NCBI RefSeq assembly: GCF_003533305.1
Contig: NZ_DOEH01000027.1
Coordinates: 10,495-74,494, forward strand
Length of the DNA: 64,000 bases
Direction of reading: 5' to 3'
Source of the DNA: Providencia sp.
GTDB lineage: Bacteria; Pseudomonadota; Gammaproteobacteria; Enterobacterales; Enterobacteriaceae
In this document: one piece after another, positions 1 to 7,976 of the stretch
How the letters are laid out: every line of letters begins with the position of its first letter
Position numbering within the stretch: the stretch's first letter is position 1
Position numbers and translations under genes: made by a program
The notes under the pieces: generated by a model
Told to the model about the DNA's origin: nothing
Databases searched by the model: none
What the model saw: the letters and a program-made list of their open reading frames with translations, nothing else

Positions 1-600
1 TTGCTTAAAGTGATTGTCAATACGTTGATATTCAGACTCTGCAACGGTCCCTTGTGCTTTTTGTGTTTCTAAACGTCGTAATTCCTCTTCTAATGGTAAA
101 CCTTGATTAAAATGTTGTCGTGCATTGAAAATGATTGTTTTTAATTCAGAGCCAGTAATGTAGCTGCGGGGTTTACCATCAAGGCTGTCTAATCGCACAC
201 TTAGTTTATTCAACTGCTCCATACCTTCTGACCATTGATTAAGCCGATTTTCAGCAAATGCATTAGTTTGTATATTTTGTTGCCATTTTTCAGTAAAAGT
301 ACTGACGTCAGCATGATCGCCATATTGTTGCTCTAGATAATTGACCATATTGTTTGCCAATGTTGATTAAGTAAAGCATGCAGTAATGATAGTCCTTCAT
401 TTAGCCCATCAATTCCCGCTTGGTGTTGGCGGATCAATATAAACCAAGCGGTTGTTTGAAGATCTGCACCGTTTTGATTAAATATCGAAAGTCATAATCC
501 ATGTGCTCTAGCCCAATCAATATCTGGGCGAGCGGGGTGAAAACGTTTATTCAGTTCTTCTTTTTTTAAGTATGAGTCGTTTTTGTGAAGAAAAAATAAG
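1..600 (-). pseudogene. vasL: vasL-like T6SS gene remnant (ImpA_N/VasL), broken and cut by the window edge
   Basis: The minus-strand translation is recognisable in two different frames. About positions 600 to 357 give an ImpA_N-like stretch (LNKRFHPARPDIDWARA, then NGADLQTTAWFILIRQHQAG, then LLHALLNQHWQTIW). About 355 to 1 give a VasL C-terminal-like stretch (LEQQYGDHADV, QWSEGMEQLNKLSVRLDSLD, LPLEEELRRLE). The first part carries an in-frame TGA at 492-494, and the change of frame near 355-361 runs into stops in both frames. The linker that normally separates the two domains appears to be missing. VasL is an accessory component of type VI secretion. The nonsense codon plus the frame break indicate a dead gene; the rest lies outside the window. 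Family identity comes from recall of ImpA_N/VasL motifs, not from a search. Confidence 0.72.
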
Positions 601-735
601 TTATTGTAAAATAAACGGCTCTGCGGCTGAGTTTGAATTAATTATGGGATTTTGTCAGCTATTACCATCGGGGCAAGCTTTTGTACGTGTGGCTGAAAAT
701 GGTATTAACTAAATATGGTGGCTATTAAAAATAAG

Positions 736-784
736 CTCTCCCTAAGAGTCATTATCAAATTCTTTTAGGGAGAGAGAAAATAGT
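736..784 (-). terminator. Rho-independent terminator after the PI-PLC gene
   Basis: A perfect 10-bp inverted repeat (CTCTCCCTAA at 736-745, TTAGGGAGAG at 775-784) lies just beyond the stop of the minus-strand phospholipase gene. In the minus direction the hairpin is followed by CTTATTTTTAA, a usable U-tract. Confidence 0.7.
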
Positions 785-844
785 ACTATTTTCATTTTTT
801 GATGTATCAATTGGGTTGTGGTATTAAATATTTTTGGTGAAAAA

Positions 845-1702
845 TTAAGCTATATACACATTGTTAAACACATTAACTTTAATCGTATTAATCGCTAATT
901 CATCATCAATAAAATCATAAATAAGAACACCTTTTCCTGAACTTCTTTCCATTTTTTTGAGTTTATTGGCAATAATTGGATTGATAATTTCAGCATAAGC
1001 AATTGGATCTGCTAAGTTACCATTTGTCGCACTAATATGATTGAGTATTAACTTATTATCGTAATTTAGTAATGGGTTTAGTAATGTTTTAATATCTTTA
1101 AGTTTTTCATCTATATCAGGGCCGTTCCAATTATCTTGCAGCACAATATTTTCATTTTCATGCCAATTATATGCCCAGTTTTGGTTATTTAGTGAGGAAA
1201 CTTTTAAAGAGGTAGGAGCACATTCGATCACGATAATTTTACCTCTTACTTCGCCAATAGTTGGCCAATCATAGCTAGGCATATTTTTATCAGGATTTAA
1301 TTTTGGGGTATAAATATCGTCGAGATAGCCAGTAATAAATGTTTGGATGGCGAGTTTATATTGTTCAAAATCATCTTTTTTTTCATTCGCATTTTGTAGG
1401 CGAACAATAATAAATTCCGAGGGAAATTGAATTAAAAATTGACGTAATTGGTCAAAAATCGTCTTTGCTTCAATATCACTAATCCATTTTCGATGTGCTG
1501 CAACTAAGTTACGCGTTATTCGTAAATCAAAGAAACGAACGCCAATATTGAGTTGCTCATCAAGTGATAAATATTGTGTTTTGTAGTGAGGGTTGTCACA
1601 CAACGCTGTCATTGCATCGTGACTACCAGGAATACTAAGCTCAGTGATTGAGGTGCTATTGCTAATATATTTTAGCCAACAAGATAATTTATTATTCACC
1701 AT
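845..1702 (-). CDS. Phosphatidylinositol-specific phospholipase C X-domain protein
   Basis: From the ATG at 1702 this is a 285-aa protein. It has the hallmarks of bacterial PI-PLC: SIPGSHDAM (His28), GVRFFDLR (residues 54-61) and AAHRKW (His70), the two histidines matching the general base/acid pair of the fold. Such enzymes cleave phosphatidylinositol to diacylglycerol and inositol (cyclic) phosphate. An upstream TTG at 1777 would add 25 residues but has no Shine-Dalgarno sequence, and a long hairpin (1734-1764) lies within that extension. The ATG at 1702 has a purine-rich AGAG stretch upstream, so I prefer it. No Sec signal peptide is visible, unlike Gram-positive secreted PI-PLCs, so how it would reach a phosphoinositide substrate is unclear. 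It is the last gene after the MFS transporter and IMPase-family gene, on the same strand. The domain call is solid; the substrate is inferred. Confidence 0.8.
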   Translation of the reverse strand: MVNNKLSCWLKYISNSTSITELSIPGSHDAMTALCDNPHYKTQYLSLDEQLNIGVRFFDLRITRNLVAAHRKWISDIEAKTIFDQLRQFLIQFPSEFIIVRLQNANEKKDDFEQYKLAIQTFITGYLDDIYTPKLNPDKNMPSYDWPTIGEVRGKIIVIECAPTSLKVSSLNNQNWAYNWHENENIVLQDNWNGPDIDEKLKDIKTLLNPLLNYDNKLILNHISATNGNLADPIAYAEIINPIIANKLKKMERSSGKGVLIYDFIDDELAINTIKVNVFNNVYIA

Positions 1703-1733
1703 AAGATACGCTCTAAATCTAATTTTTATAATG

Positions 1734-1764
1734 AATTCCCCAAAAGTAATACTTTTAGGGAATT
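1734..1764 (-). other. Intergenic stem-loop between MFS and PI-PLC genes
   Basis: Arms of 14 bp (1734-1747 and 1751-1764) pair with one mismatch around a 3-nt loop. No U-tract follows on the minus strand, so this looks like an RNA stability or processing hairpin between the two genes rather than a terminator. Confidence 0.5.
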
Positions 1765-1782
1765 GATGATGTATCAAGTTGA

Positions 1783-3135
1783 TTATATTTCTTTTTTCAT
1801 TTTAATTAACTTCCAAGATAATAGTGCGGCAATCATAGTTAGTATTGATAATCCTATGAATACACTACCAATAATATCAGTTGGTGTTAATACTTCTCGA
1901 ATAATTTTACCTTGTTCATTTAGTTGTGGGCTATAAATGATTTTACCTAGAATTAGCGGTGCTAAAAGCGCGGGAAGGTAGCCAATAGTGATAGCGAGTG
2001 ACATTGCCGCAGAGGCATTTTTTTTGTCGATATTTGACTCGCCAATAGGTGCGTAATAAACACCGCGGATCATAAAGCAACATGCAGATGCACATAGCAT
2101 GAGGATCATAATGGTATTACGAACTGTTGGTGTGACGACATCTTCAGGAACTTGTCCTGGCAGGAAGTCAGAAACAGCAGTTGGGTTCATATAGAACAGA
2201 ATACTTATTGTTAATAATAAGATGGCGAGCAAAAAGGACATAAAACGCATGAAATGAGCAGTTGATTTAAATGCTAATGTCACGAGTAGTGTTGATAGCA
2301 ATGGAAGCATGCGTAATGCGATAACTACAGAGGCGAACATGGCGGCAACGGTTGCTGAAGTACCGTAACCGGCTTGAAGGAATCGAGCAAAGTAGGTGCC
2401 AGCCGCCACGAATGTGCCATAGATACAAAAAACGTTTAAGCCAGTGATCCAGACAACGGGAAGTTTAATCACTTTAAAAATACCAGATACCGCTTCTTTT
2501 ACAGAAGCCGCGCTTTCTGAGTCATCACCTACTTTGGCATCTTTAGAAACAGCAAGAAAAATTAAGATTGCTGTAGCCAATACAATAATGGAAGCTGTTA
2601 CCATCATCGTTCGGCTATCCGCTTCGTAATAAACCATCGCGGCCCATACTAAACTCAATAAAAATGCAAGTAAGCCTCGACCAAACTCAAACATACCAAA
2701 TGCAACACCTTGGTGTTCTTTAGTTGTCGAAAGACTGACGGCTTTAAAGTTTGCAGGTTTAAATAATACTTCACTTAACAGTAACATGAAGAAGAAGCAC
2801 AGCAATAAGGTACCCATACTTAGACCTGGCGAGTTTAGTGCAATAAATAAAGAAATAAATCCGACGCCTAAGGTAGTAAAAAACATAATGTTACGTACTT
2901 TAAAACGGTCTCCAATCCACCCTAATCCGACAGTACCAAGTAGAATCACTAGGCCTTGCATTGAATATAATTGTCCCGCTTGTGCATCGGAGATCCCCAT
3001 TGCAACAGGAAACCCGAGGGGAAGTGAATTTCTGAGATCCCAAAATGCATATAATAATTGCGCATTGGCAGTAATAAATAAGAGTTGAATTACAGTATGG
3101 GTTGAGAACCCAAATTTACGCATTAAATTAGTCAT
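1783..3135 (-). CDS. Major facilitator superfamily transporter
   Basis: A 450-aa polytopic membrane protein with about twelve hydrophobic segments. It has an MFS-type loop signature between TM2 and TM3 (GLGWIGDRFKVRN, about residues 70-82) and a central cytoplasmic loop around residues 198-215. The ATG has a good Shine-Dalgarno sequence (GGAAG, 8 nt upstream). The segment EHQGVAFGMFEFGRGLLAF is reminiscent of MFS carriers in the sugar-phosphate/YihN neighbourhood, but I cannot assign a substrate. It sits between an IMPase-family gene upstream and the PI-PLC gene downstream on the same strand, so inositol, an inositol phosphate or a glycerophosphodiester is an attractive guess. Family certain, substrate unknown. 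Confidence 0.85.
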   Translation of the reverse strand: MTNLMRKFGFSTHTVIQLLFITANAQLLYAFWDLRNSLPLGFPVAMGISDAQAGQLYSMQGLVILLGTVGLGWIGDRFKVRNIMFFTTLGVGFISLFIALNSPGLSMGTLLLCFFFMLLLSEVLFKPANFKAVSLSTTKEHQGVAFGMFEFGRGLLAFLLSLVWAAMVYYEADSRTMMVTASIIVLATAILIFLAVSKDAKVGDDSESAASVKEAVSGIFKVIKLPVVWITGLNVFCIYGTFVAAGTYFARFLQAGYGTSATVAAMFASVVIALRMLPLLSTLLVTLAFKSTAHFMRFMSFLLAILLLTISILFYMNPTAVSDFLPGQVPEDVVTPTVRNTIMILMLCASACCFMIRGVYYAPIGESNIDKKNASAAMSLAITIGYLPALLAPLILGKIIYSPQLNEQGKIIREVLTPTDIIGSVFIGLSILTMIAALLSWKLIKMKKEI

Positions 3136-3693
3136 ATTCTATCTTCCGTTATAATTATATAGATAATACGTGGTTATAAGTCAGAGCTTTTTGGTGATTA
3201 AAATTAAAGTATTTTAAAAATTATTTATGGTTAGGTTATTCAATTATGCTGTTAGTTTTTAAATGTCATAAGCTCATCTTGAAAGCAAAAAGAGTTACTA
3301 TTAATTTATTTTAGAGGTCAAAATTTTTCACTCTCATCATGAACTATACATTCTAAAAATACACATTGTAAAAAATATATTCCGTGAGCGTTTTCACATA
3401 TTGTTAACATTGAAGGTTACAAGGAAAAATTACAACGTGAATTTTTAATAATTCATTATATATCATTGCATTATGATTTTTTTATCGATTTTATTGTTGG
3501 GTTTTCTATCGTAGTAATACTACTTACACGGGTTTTATTGATGGTGTATATCAATTAGATATAGAAAATAAATTCTTATTAATAAGAGTGAGCTCTAGCT
3601 CTCAAAATTAGAAATGAGTGCTAAGAAAACTTAGTTTGTGATGCTTAAAAGAGGAGTTAATCTACCGCCTAATAGCGGTAGATTAGGTTGGGG
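3136..3693. other. 558-bp AT-rich gap between the MFS and IMPase-family genes
   Basis: No coding sequence or structured RNA was recognised apart from the hairpin at 3658-3685. The length and AT-richness suggest that the MFS-phospholipase unit has its own promoter here rather than being co-transcribed with the phosphatase gene. Confidence 0.5.
3658..3685 (-). terminator. Probable terminator after the IMPase-family gene
   Basis: Inverted repeat TAATCTACCGC / GCGGTAGATTA with a 6-nt loop just past the minus-strand stop. The minus strand then reads ACTCCTCTTTTAA, a modest U-tract. It separates the phosphatase from the downstream MFS gene. Confidence 0.55.
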
Positions 3694-4485
3694 TTATTTC
3701 ATAAGAAAAGAGGCTAATGTATCGTAAATCTCGCTGCTTGAAGTAAGTACATAGTTTCCATTTAGCAGAAAATTAGGATCACTTTTAAAATTGTTGGTGA
3801 CACCACCTGCTTCTTGGATCAGTAGTAGCCCGGCAAGGCAATCCCACGAATTTAAATGTGGCTCGTAATAACCGATTAATTTTCCCGCAGCCACGTAGGC
3901 TAGCATTAAGGCGGCAGAGCCATTGCGAACAAACATTCCACCCGCATGTAATAAATTATCTAAAAATGGGATAATTTTATCTGGAGAAAGTCGGGTTGAA
4001 ATGCCAACACCGAGCAATCCTTCATTGAGTGAATTCACTTGATTCACAAAAATTTTGTCTTCATTGAGATAAGCACCATGGCCTCGAAGGGCATGAAACA
4101 ATTCATCATGAATGGGATCGTAGATAACGGCAATTTGAGTATTTTGTTGCTCATCTATCAATGCGATAGATATGCACCAAGAAGGTAGCCCAAAAATAAA
4201 TGCGCTTGTACCATCTATTGGGTCAATAACCCATGTTGATTTAGACTGACCTACGGTGAGTCCTGATTCTTCACCAAAAATTGTATCTTGAGGGTAATAG
4301 TGATTAATTTGTTTACGAATAAACTCTTCTGTTGTTTTATCTGCAATAGTAACAAGGTCTTGTCCATCTCCTTTTTTCTTTTCGATGTTAAGCTTTTTTC
4401 TATTATGATAGAAATCAACAGCTAACTTTCCTGCTTCTTTCGCAATAGCTTTACTTAAACGGTATCGTTCTGCCAATTGATCCAT
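3694..4485 (-). CDS. Inositol monophosphatase family protein
   Basis: A 263-aa protein with the full metal-dependent phosphatase signature: GEES at 71-74, WVIDPIDGTSAF around Asp88/Asp91, and NSWDCLAG with Asp215. These residues bind the Mg2+ ions in IMPase, SuhB and CysQ-type enzymes, which hydrolyse inositol-1-phosphate, 3'-phosphoadenosine phosphates or related sugar phosphates. The ATG is preceded by GAGG. It lies upstream of the MFS and PI-PLC genes on the same strand, with a terminator-like hairpin between. The extended N-terminus and divergence from E. coli SuhB suggest a specialised paralogue, not the housekeeping enzyme. Substrate is undetermined; inositol phosphate is suggested only by the neighbouring PI-PLC. 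Confidence 0.85.
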   Translation of the reverse strand: MDQLAERYRLSKAIAKEAGKLAVDFYHNRKKLNIEKKKGDGQDLVTIADKTTEEFIRKQINHYYPQDTIFGEESGLTVGQSKSTWVIDPIDGTSAFIFGLPSWCISIALIDEQQNTQIAVIYDPIHDELFHALRGHGAYLNEDKIFVNQVNSLNEGLLGVGISTRLSPDKIIPFLDNLLHAGGMFVRNGSAALMLAYVAAGKLIGYYEPHLNSWDCLAGLLLIQEAGGVTNNFKSDPNFLLNGNYVLTSSSEIYDTLASFLMK

Positions 4486-4713
4486 GTTTAAAACCTCAAT
4501 TTATGAAATTAATATTTCAAAAAATACACTAATTGATTAGTTTATTCTGTGATCAGTTCTATGGCATAGTGTTTTAATGTTAATTTTTTATTACGTAATT
4601 GGGGTGCCGTTTTAAATTTTTTTGGAACGTTTGGTTTTATTTATCAATTATTCCACCGCATACAAACTGCTAAATTATTTATCCAAAAAATGAACAATTA
4701 AGCTATTAAAATA

Positions 4714-5484
4714 TTAATCCTCTTTGAATTGACCTGGTGTCTTTCCAAAGCGTTGCCGAAATACTTCAATATAAGCGCTGACGTTACTATAACCGCTGAG
4801 TGATGCAACTTCACTGATTGGTAATCCTGCAAGTACCCACTGAAGAGATGCGACTACTTTGGCTTGTTGTCGCCACTGACTAAAACTAAGGCCTGTTTGT
4901 TGGCTAAACAAGCGACTAAGATTACGGACGCTAATTCCCCATTGGTTGGCTAATTGGCTTTGATCGAGTATACATGCGGGATTTCTCAGTAATTCATTGG
5001 CTACATTGCGTGCTCGGCGATCTAAGGGAAGCGTTAATTGAAGTGGTAATTCAGCACATTGAGAAATTTCATAACCTAACAGTTTTAAAAGACTGTTTTG
5101 GTAATCTTTTGAAGATACATGATTATTTCGCAACACTCGCTCTAACATAGCTAAAATAAAGGAATTTCCGCCATAAATACCGGCTTGAGAAGGATATTGA
5201 ATACAGTCGGATGGCTTAAGGTAAAGGCTATTACCTTTGACTTTCCGAGGAACCCATGCCCTGTGATCCAAGCCAGCAGGAAACCAACCTATCGATCCTG
5301 GTGTCACTGTCCATTGTGCACATTCGGTTTCAATGACAAAAATGCCCTGACTGAGCCAATATAGTTGGCCTAGCTCATGTTTATGCCAAGGGGTTGAATG
5401 CTGACTTTCATACTCAAATGCTTTTGTTTGCATCATAATGGCTGATTGGCCGTATATATTGTCTTGATACGGATAATATACCAT
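4714..5484 (-). CDS. AraC-family transcriptional regulator with N-terminal cupin
   Basis: A 256-aa protein. The N-terminal cupin has the HKHELGQLYWLSQG motif (about residues 35-50) and the PGSIGWFPAG strand typical of AraC-like regulators of the NimR type. The C-terminal double helix-turn-helix spans roughly residues 155-253, including LANQWGISVRNLSRLF and the ISEVASLSGYSNVSAYIEVF signature ending in FGKTPGQFK. It is divergent from the NTF2-like gene at 5529, only 44 bp away, so it may control that gene, or the phosphatase downstream on its own strand. Effector unknown. Confidence 0.85.
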   Translation of the reverse strand: MVYYPYQDNIYGQSAIMMQTKAFEYESQHSTPWHKHELGQLYWLSQGIFVIETECAQWTVTPGSIGWFPAGLDHRAWVPRKVKGNSLYLKPSDCIQYPSQAGIYGGNSFILAMLERVLRNNHVSSKDYQNSLLKLLGYEISQCAELPLQLTLPLDRRARNVANELLRNPACILDQSQLANQWGISVRNLSRLFSQQTGLSFSQWRQQAKVVASLQWVLAGLPISEVASLSGYSNVSAYIEVFRQRFGKTPGQFKED

Positions 5485-5528
5485 CTAGGCTTTCATTTAT
5501 AATTTATGTTTTAAGAACGGAGAAATAA

Positions 5529-5921
5529 ATGAAAAGTTTAAATCAGATAGTTATTGATGCATTAAACATTATTGTCAGTAGTCCTGAGCATGACGAAAAT
5601 AAAATCTCTCAATATTTTTCGCCTGATTACCAACAAGTAGTTGATGGTAACTCATTGAACTATGATGATTTTTTAATGCATATGGCTGTACTTAAATCAC
5701 AAACAAAGCGTATGAATGTGGAAATTAAGTCAATTGTTGCTGAAAATAATACTGTTTTTACGCATCACTATGTATCAGTTGAGAAATGTGGAAGCGAACA
5801 GAGTGAGTTTGAAGTATTTGCTTGTTTCACTTTATCATTAGGGCGAATTATTCGCTGTGAGGAATTAACTCGGATGATTAGTGGAGAGGTTGGAGATAGA
5901 GATTTTGGGAGTAGACGATAA
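5529..5921 (+). CDS. NTF2-like / SnoaL-like domain protein
   Basis: A 130-aa soluble protein with a strong Shine-Dalgarno sequence (GGAGAAATAA before the ATG). Its pattern fits the SnoaL/NTF2-like cone fold: an N-terminal helix, YFSPDYQQVVDG near residues 29-40, then alternating strands (VEIKSIVAENNTVFTHHYVS) and a closing strand with GRIIRCEELTRM. These domains serve as small-molecule isomerases, hydrolases or binding proteins; no catalytic assignment can be made. It is divergent from the AraC regulator 44 bp away, so it is a likely target. A strong bidirectional terminator follows. Confidence 0.7.
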   Translation: MKSLNQIVIDALNIIVSSPEHDENKISQYFSPDYQQVVDGNSLNYDDFLMHMAVLKSQTKRMNVEIKSIVAENNTVFTHHYVSVEKCGSEQSEFEVFACFTLSLGRIIRCEELTRMISGEVGDRDFGSRR

Positions 5922-6020
5922 TTTATTCCAATCTATGATTATTTAAAAGTTCCCTAATGCTTATCCGCTTATTCACTCAATTATTGGGCGATTTGTTCAA
6001 CGTTGAGCTAGCTAAAACGA

Positions 6021-6056
6021 CGCCTCTTTAATTATCTTAAAGAGGCGCTATATTTT
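6021..6056. terminator. Bidirectional Rho-independent terminator
   Basis: Perfect 11-bp stem CGCCTCTTTAA (6021-6031) / TTAAAGAGGCG (6037-6047) with a 5-nt loop. It is flanked by TATTTTTTAT on the plus side and CGTTTTAG on the minus side. It ends both the NTF2-like gene (+) and the convergent cytochrome c operon (-). Confidence 0.85.
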
Positions 6057-7397
6057 TTATTGTGATGCTTTTTTTAGTTTATCAACTTGATCTGCGGTGA
6101 CAGGAGTCGCTTGTCCTCCCCATTGAGCACGTGCCCATGTGATTAAATCTGCTATTTCTTGTGAGTTTAAATCATCGGCAAAACTTGGCATAGCATACAT
6201 ACGTTGGCCATTTGGAAACGTTGTTGTCGGGATACCCGTTAACACTACGTTAATAAAGGTTTCAGGGTTATCCATTGCTAATATTGCATTGCCTTTTAGC
6301 GCAGGGATGCCGTTAGGTACACCTTCACCTGTAATGCCATGACAACCTGCACAAGTTGACATATACATCATCCGACCCGTTTCCATAGTATTTTCAATTG
6401 TGCTAGTCAGTTCGATTGTACTCGTTGATTGTTGAGTTTGCGCTTCTGGCAGCGGCTGCGGTGCAGGTTTTGCACCAAGTAATTGGCCATCTTCTCCAGT
6501 TAACAAATAGATAGCCACAGCATTGACATCTTCAGTGGCCATTTGGCTGGTGGAAAAGTGGGTTACTGTATTCATGTCCGCAAATGAAGAGCCTTGCGGC
6601 GAAATGCCTGTTTGTAAAAACTGACTGAGCGAGGCGGTATCATAGCCATGGTTTGAAAGTGCTTGTGCGGTAATATTTGGAATAGCTAAGCCCGCTTCTT
6701 CTCCCCCTTGTAGTGAGCGTGAAAAATCTACACCCATCATAAAGTTACGTGGGGAATGGCATGCACCACAATGGGCAAGGCCTTCAACAATATAAGCACC
6801 ACGGTTCCACTGTGCAGAACGTTGTGGGTTATCCGGCGCTTTATGGTCAGGGAAATTAAGTAAGGTCCAAAAATTCATAAATGGGCGAACAGGAAGCACA
6901 AAAACACCGGTGTTTTCTTTATTCGCAATAGGCATGGCAGGTAAGGTCATGACGTAGGCGTACAGAGCATCTAAGTCTTCTGATGTTGTCATTTGAGTGA
7001 AAACAAAAGGCATTGCAGGGTAGAGGTTGCCTCTCTCTTTACCTATCCCATCCTTAAGCGCGCGATGAAAATCTGCACGAGTATAATTACCGATCCCAAA
7101 TTGTTTATCGGGTGTAATATTAGTTGAGTAAATAACGCCGAATGGGGTACCAATGGCGCGCCCCCCTGCTGCTAGTGGTCCCTCGGGTAAGGAATGGCAA
7201 CCAAAACAGTCCCCTGCAATAGCAAGCTCTTTACCGCGAGGGATCAGTTTTGCAATTTCTTCTGACGTTAACGGTTTATCTAAGTTCGGTCCAATGCTAG
7301 ACGTACGAAAAACACCAAACAAAACCGAGAACATAAATAAAATGCCGAGTATTATGACGGCGTAAATGATTTTACGTGTTAAACGATTTCTCACCAT
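6057..7397 (-). CDS. Tri-haem cytochrome c subunit of molybdenum hydroxylase (operon A)
   Basis: A 446-aa protein. An N-terminal membrane anchor or signal (residues 9-29) is followed by three c-type haem sites: CFGCH (64-68), CGACH (210-214) and CAGCH (349-353). This architecture is that of the cytochrome subunit of membrane-bound alcohol/aldehyde dehydrogenases and of nicotinate/isoquinoline oxidoreductase-type enzymes, which pass electrons to quinone or terminal oxidases on the periplasmic face. It is the third gene of a minus-strand operon, 12 bp after the 2Fe-2S subunit. It is a paralogue of the 411-aa protein at 11930. Haem attachment is certain; redox partner inferred. Confidence 0.9.
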   Translation of the reverse strand: MVRNRLTRKIIYAVIILGILFMFSVLFGVFRTSSIGPNLDKPLTSEEIAKLIPRGKELAIAGDCFGCHSLPEGPLAAGGRAIGTPFGVIYSTNITPDKQFGIGNYTRADFHRALKDGIGKERGNLYPAMPFVFTQMTTSEDLDALYAYVMTLPAMPIANKENTGVFVLPVRPFMNFWTLLNFPDHKAPDNPQRSAQWNRGAYIVEGLAHCGACHSPRNFMMGVDFSRSLQGGEEAGLAIPNITAQALSNHGYDTASLSQFLQTGISPQGSSFADMNTVTHFSTSQMATEDVNAVAIYLLTGEDGQLLGAKPAPQPLPEAQTQQSTSTIELTSTIENTMETGRMMYMSTCAGCHGITGEGVPNGIPALKGNAILAMDNPETFINVVLTGIPTTTFPNGQRMYAMPSFADDLNSQEIADLITWARAQWGGQATPVTADQVDKLKKASQ

Positions 7398-7409
7398 TTT
7401 CTGTTCCCC

Positions 7410-7976
7410 TTAGTCAATCACGCAGCCGGGCGTAGCGAGTGCGACTTTTCGTACCGCTTCATAGTAGCGAACGTAACCAGTACAACGACAAATATGCTCA
7501 TTTAGGGCTTCTTCTATCGCATGTTCTAGATTTTCGCGTTTTACAGGGGTGTGTTTGAGTTGGTTAAGAAAGACCGTTGCACCAGTAACAAAACCGGGGG
7601 CACAGTAACCACATTGGAAAGAAAAATTCTCAATGAAAGCCTGCTGAATAGGTGTAAGTTCTGCCACTTTCCCCTGATCATCAAGTTTGGCTTGCCCTTC
7701 GATAGTGACAATATTTTTATTATTGAAATAGTGAGCACCAAAAATGCAGGTACGACTTTCAACAGTGGTGCCGTCCGCTTGTACTTCCATCACTGTGCAG
7801 GCGTGACAAATACCTTGCCCACAACCAAAGTGAGTTCCCGTCAAGTCAAGATATTCATGTAAAAATTCAATCATCGGCATGCCAACAGGAACATCAATAG
7901 GGCCGATTTTTTTGCCATTGATTGTTAAGCTTAATGGCATTTTTTCAATAATAGGAACGGCATTTTTAATCTTCAT
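7410..7976 (-). CDS. 2Fe-2S subunit of molybdenum hydroxylase (IorA-like, operon A)
   Basis: A 188-aa protein. A plant-ferredoxin-type domain holds cluster II through Cys52, Cys57, Cys60 and Cys77 (FGCGQGICHAC motif). An all-helical domain holds cluster I through Cys122/Cys125 (CGYC) and Cys163/Cys165 (CRC). This is the small subunit fold of the xanthine oxidase family, relaying electrons from the Mo centre. The start overlaps the end of the Mo subunit gene by 4 nt (ATGA), indicating translational coupling. There is no export signal of its own, so it is expected to be carried out with the Tat-targeted large subunit. Confidence 0.92.
   Translation of the reverse strand: MKIKNAVPIIEKMPLSLTINGKKIGPIDVPVGMPMIEFLHEYLDLTGTHFGCGQGICHACTVMEVQADGTTVESRTCIFGAHYFNNKNIVTIEGQAKLDDQGKVAELTPIQQAFIENFSFQCGYCAPGFVTGATVFLNQLKHTPVKRENLEHAIEEALNEHICRCTGYVRYYEAVRKVALATPGCVID

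Noticed and set aside
572..712. Plus-strand 46-codon ORF (MSRFCEEKISYCK...) beside the vasL remnant
   Set aside because: It overlaps the pseudogene on the other strand, has no ribosome site I trust and no recognisable family; it may be another gene scrap but cannot be supported.
1703..1777. TTG-initiated 25-residue extension of the PI-PLC
   Set aside because: No Shine-Dalgarno sequence, contains a long hairpin, and the extension resembles no signal peptide; ATG at 1702 is better.
7541..7862. Overlapping ORFs on both strands inside the 2Fe-2S subunit gene
   Set aside because: Both are out of frame with a gene whose eight cluster cysteines are intact; composition is not protein-like.
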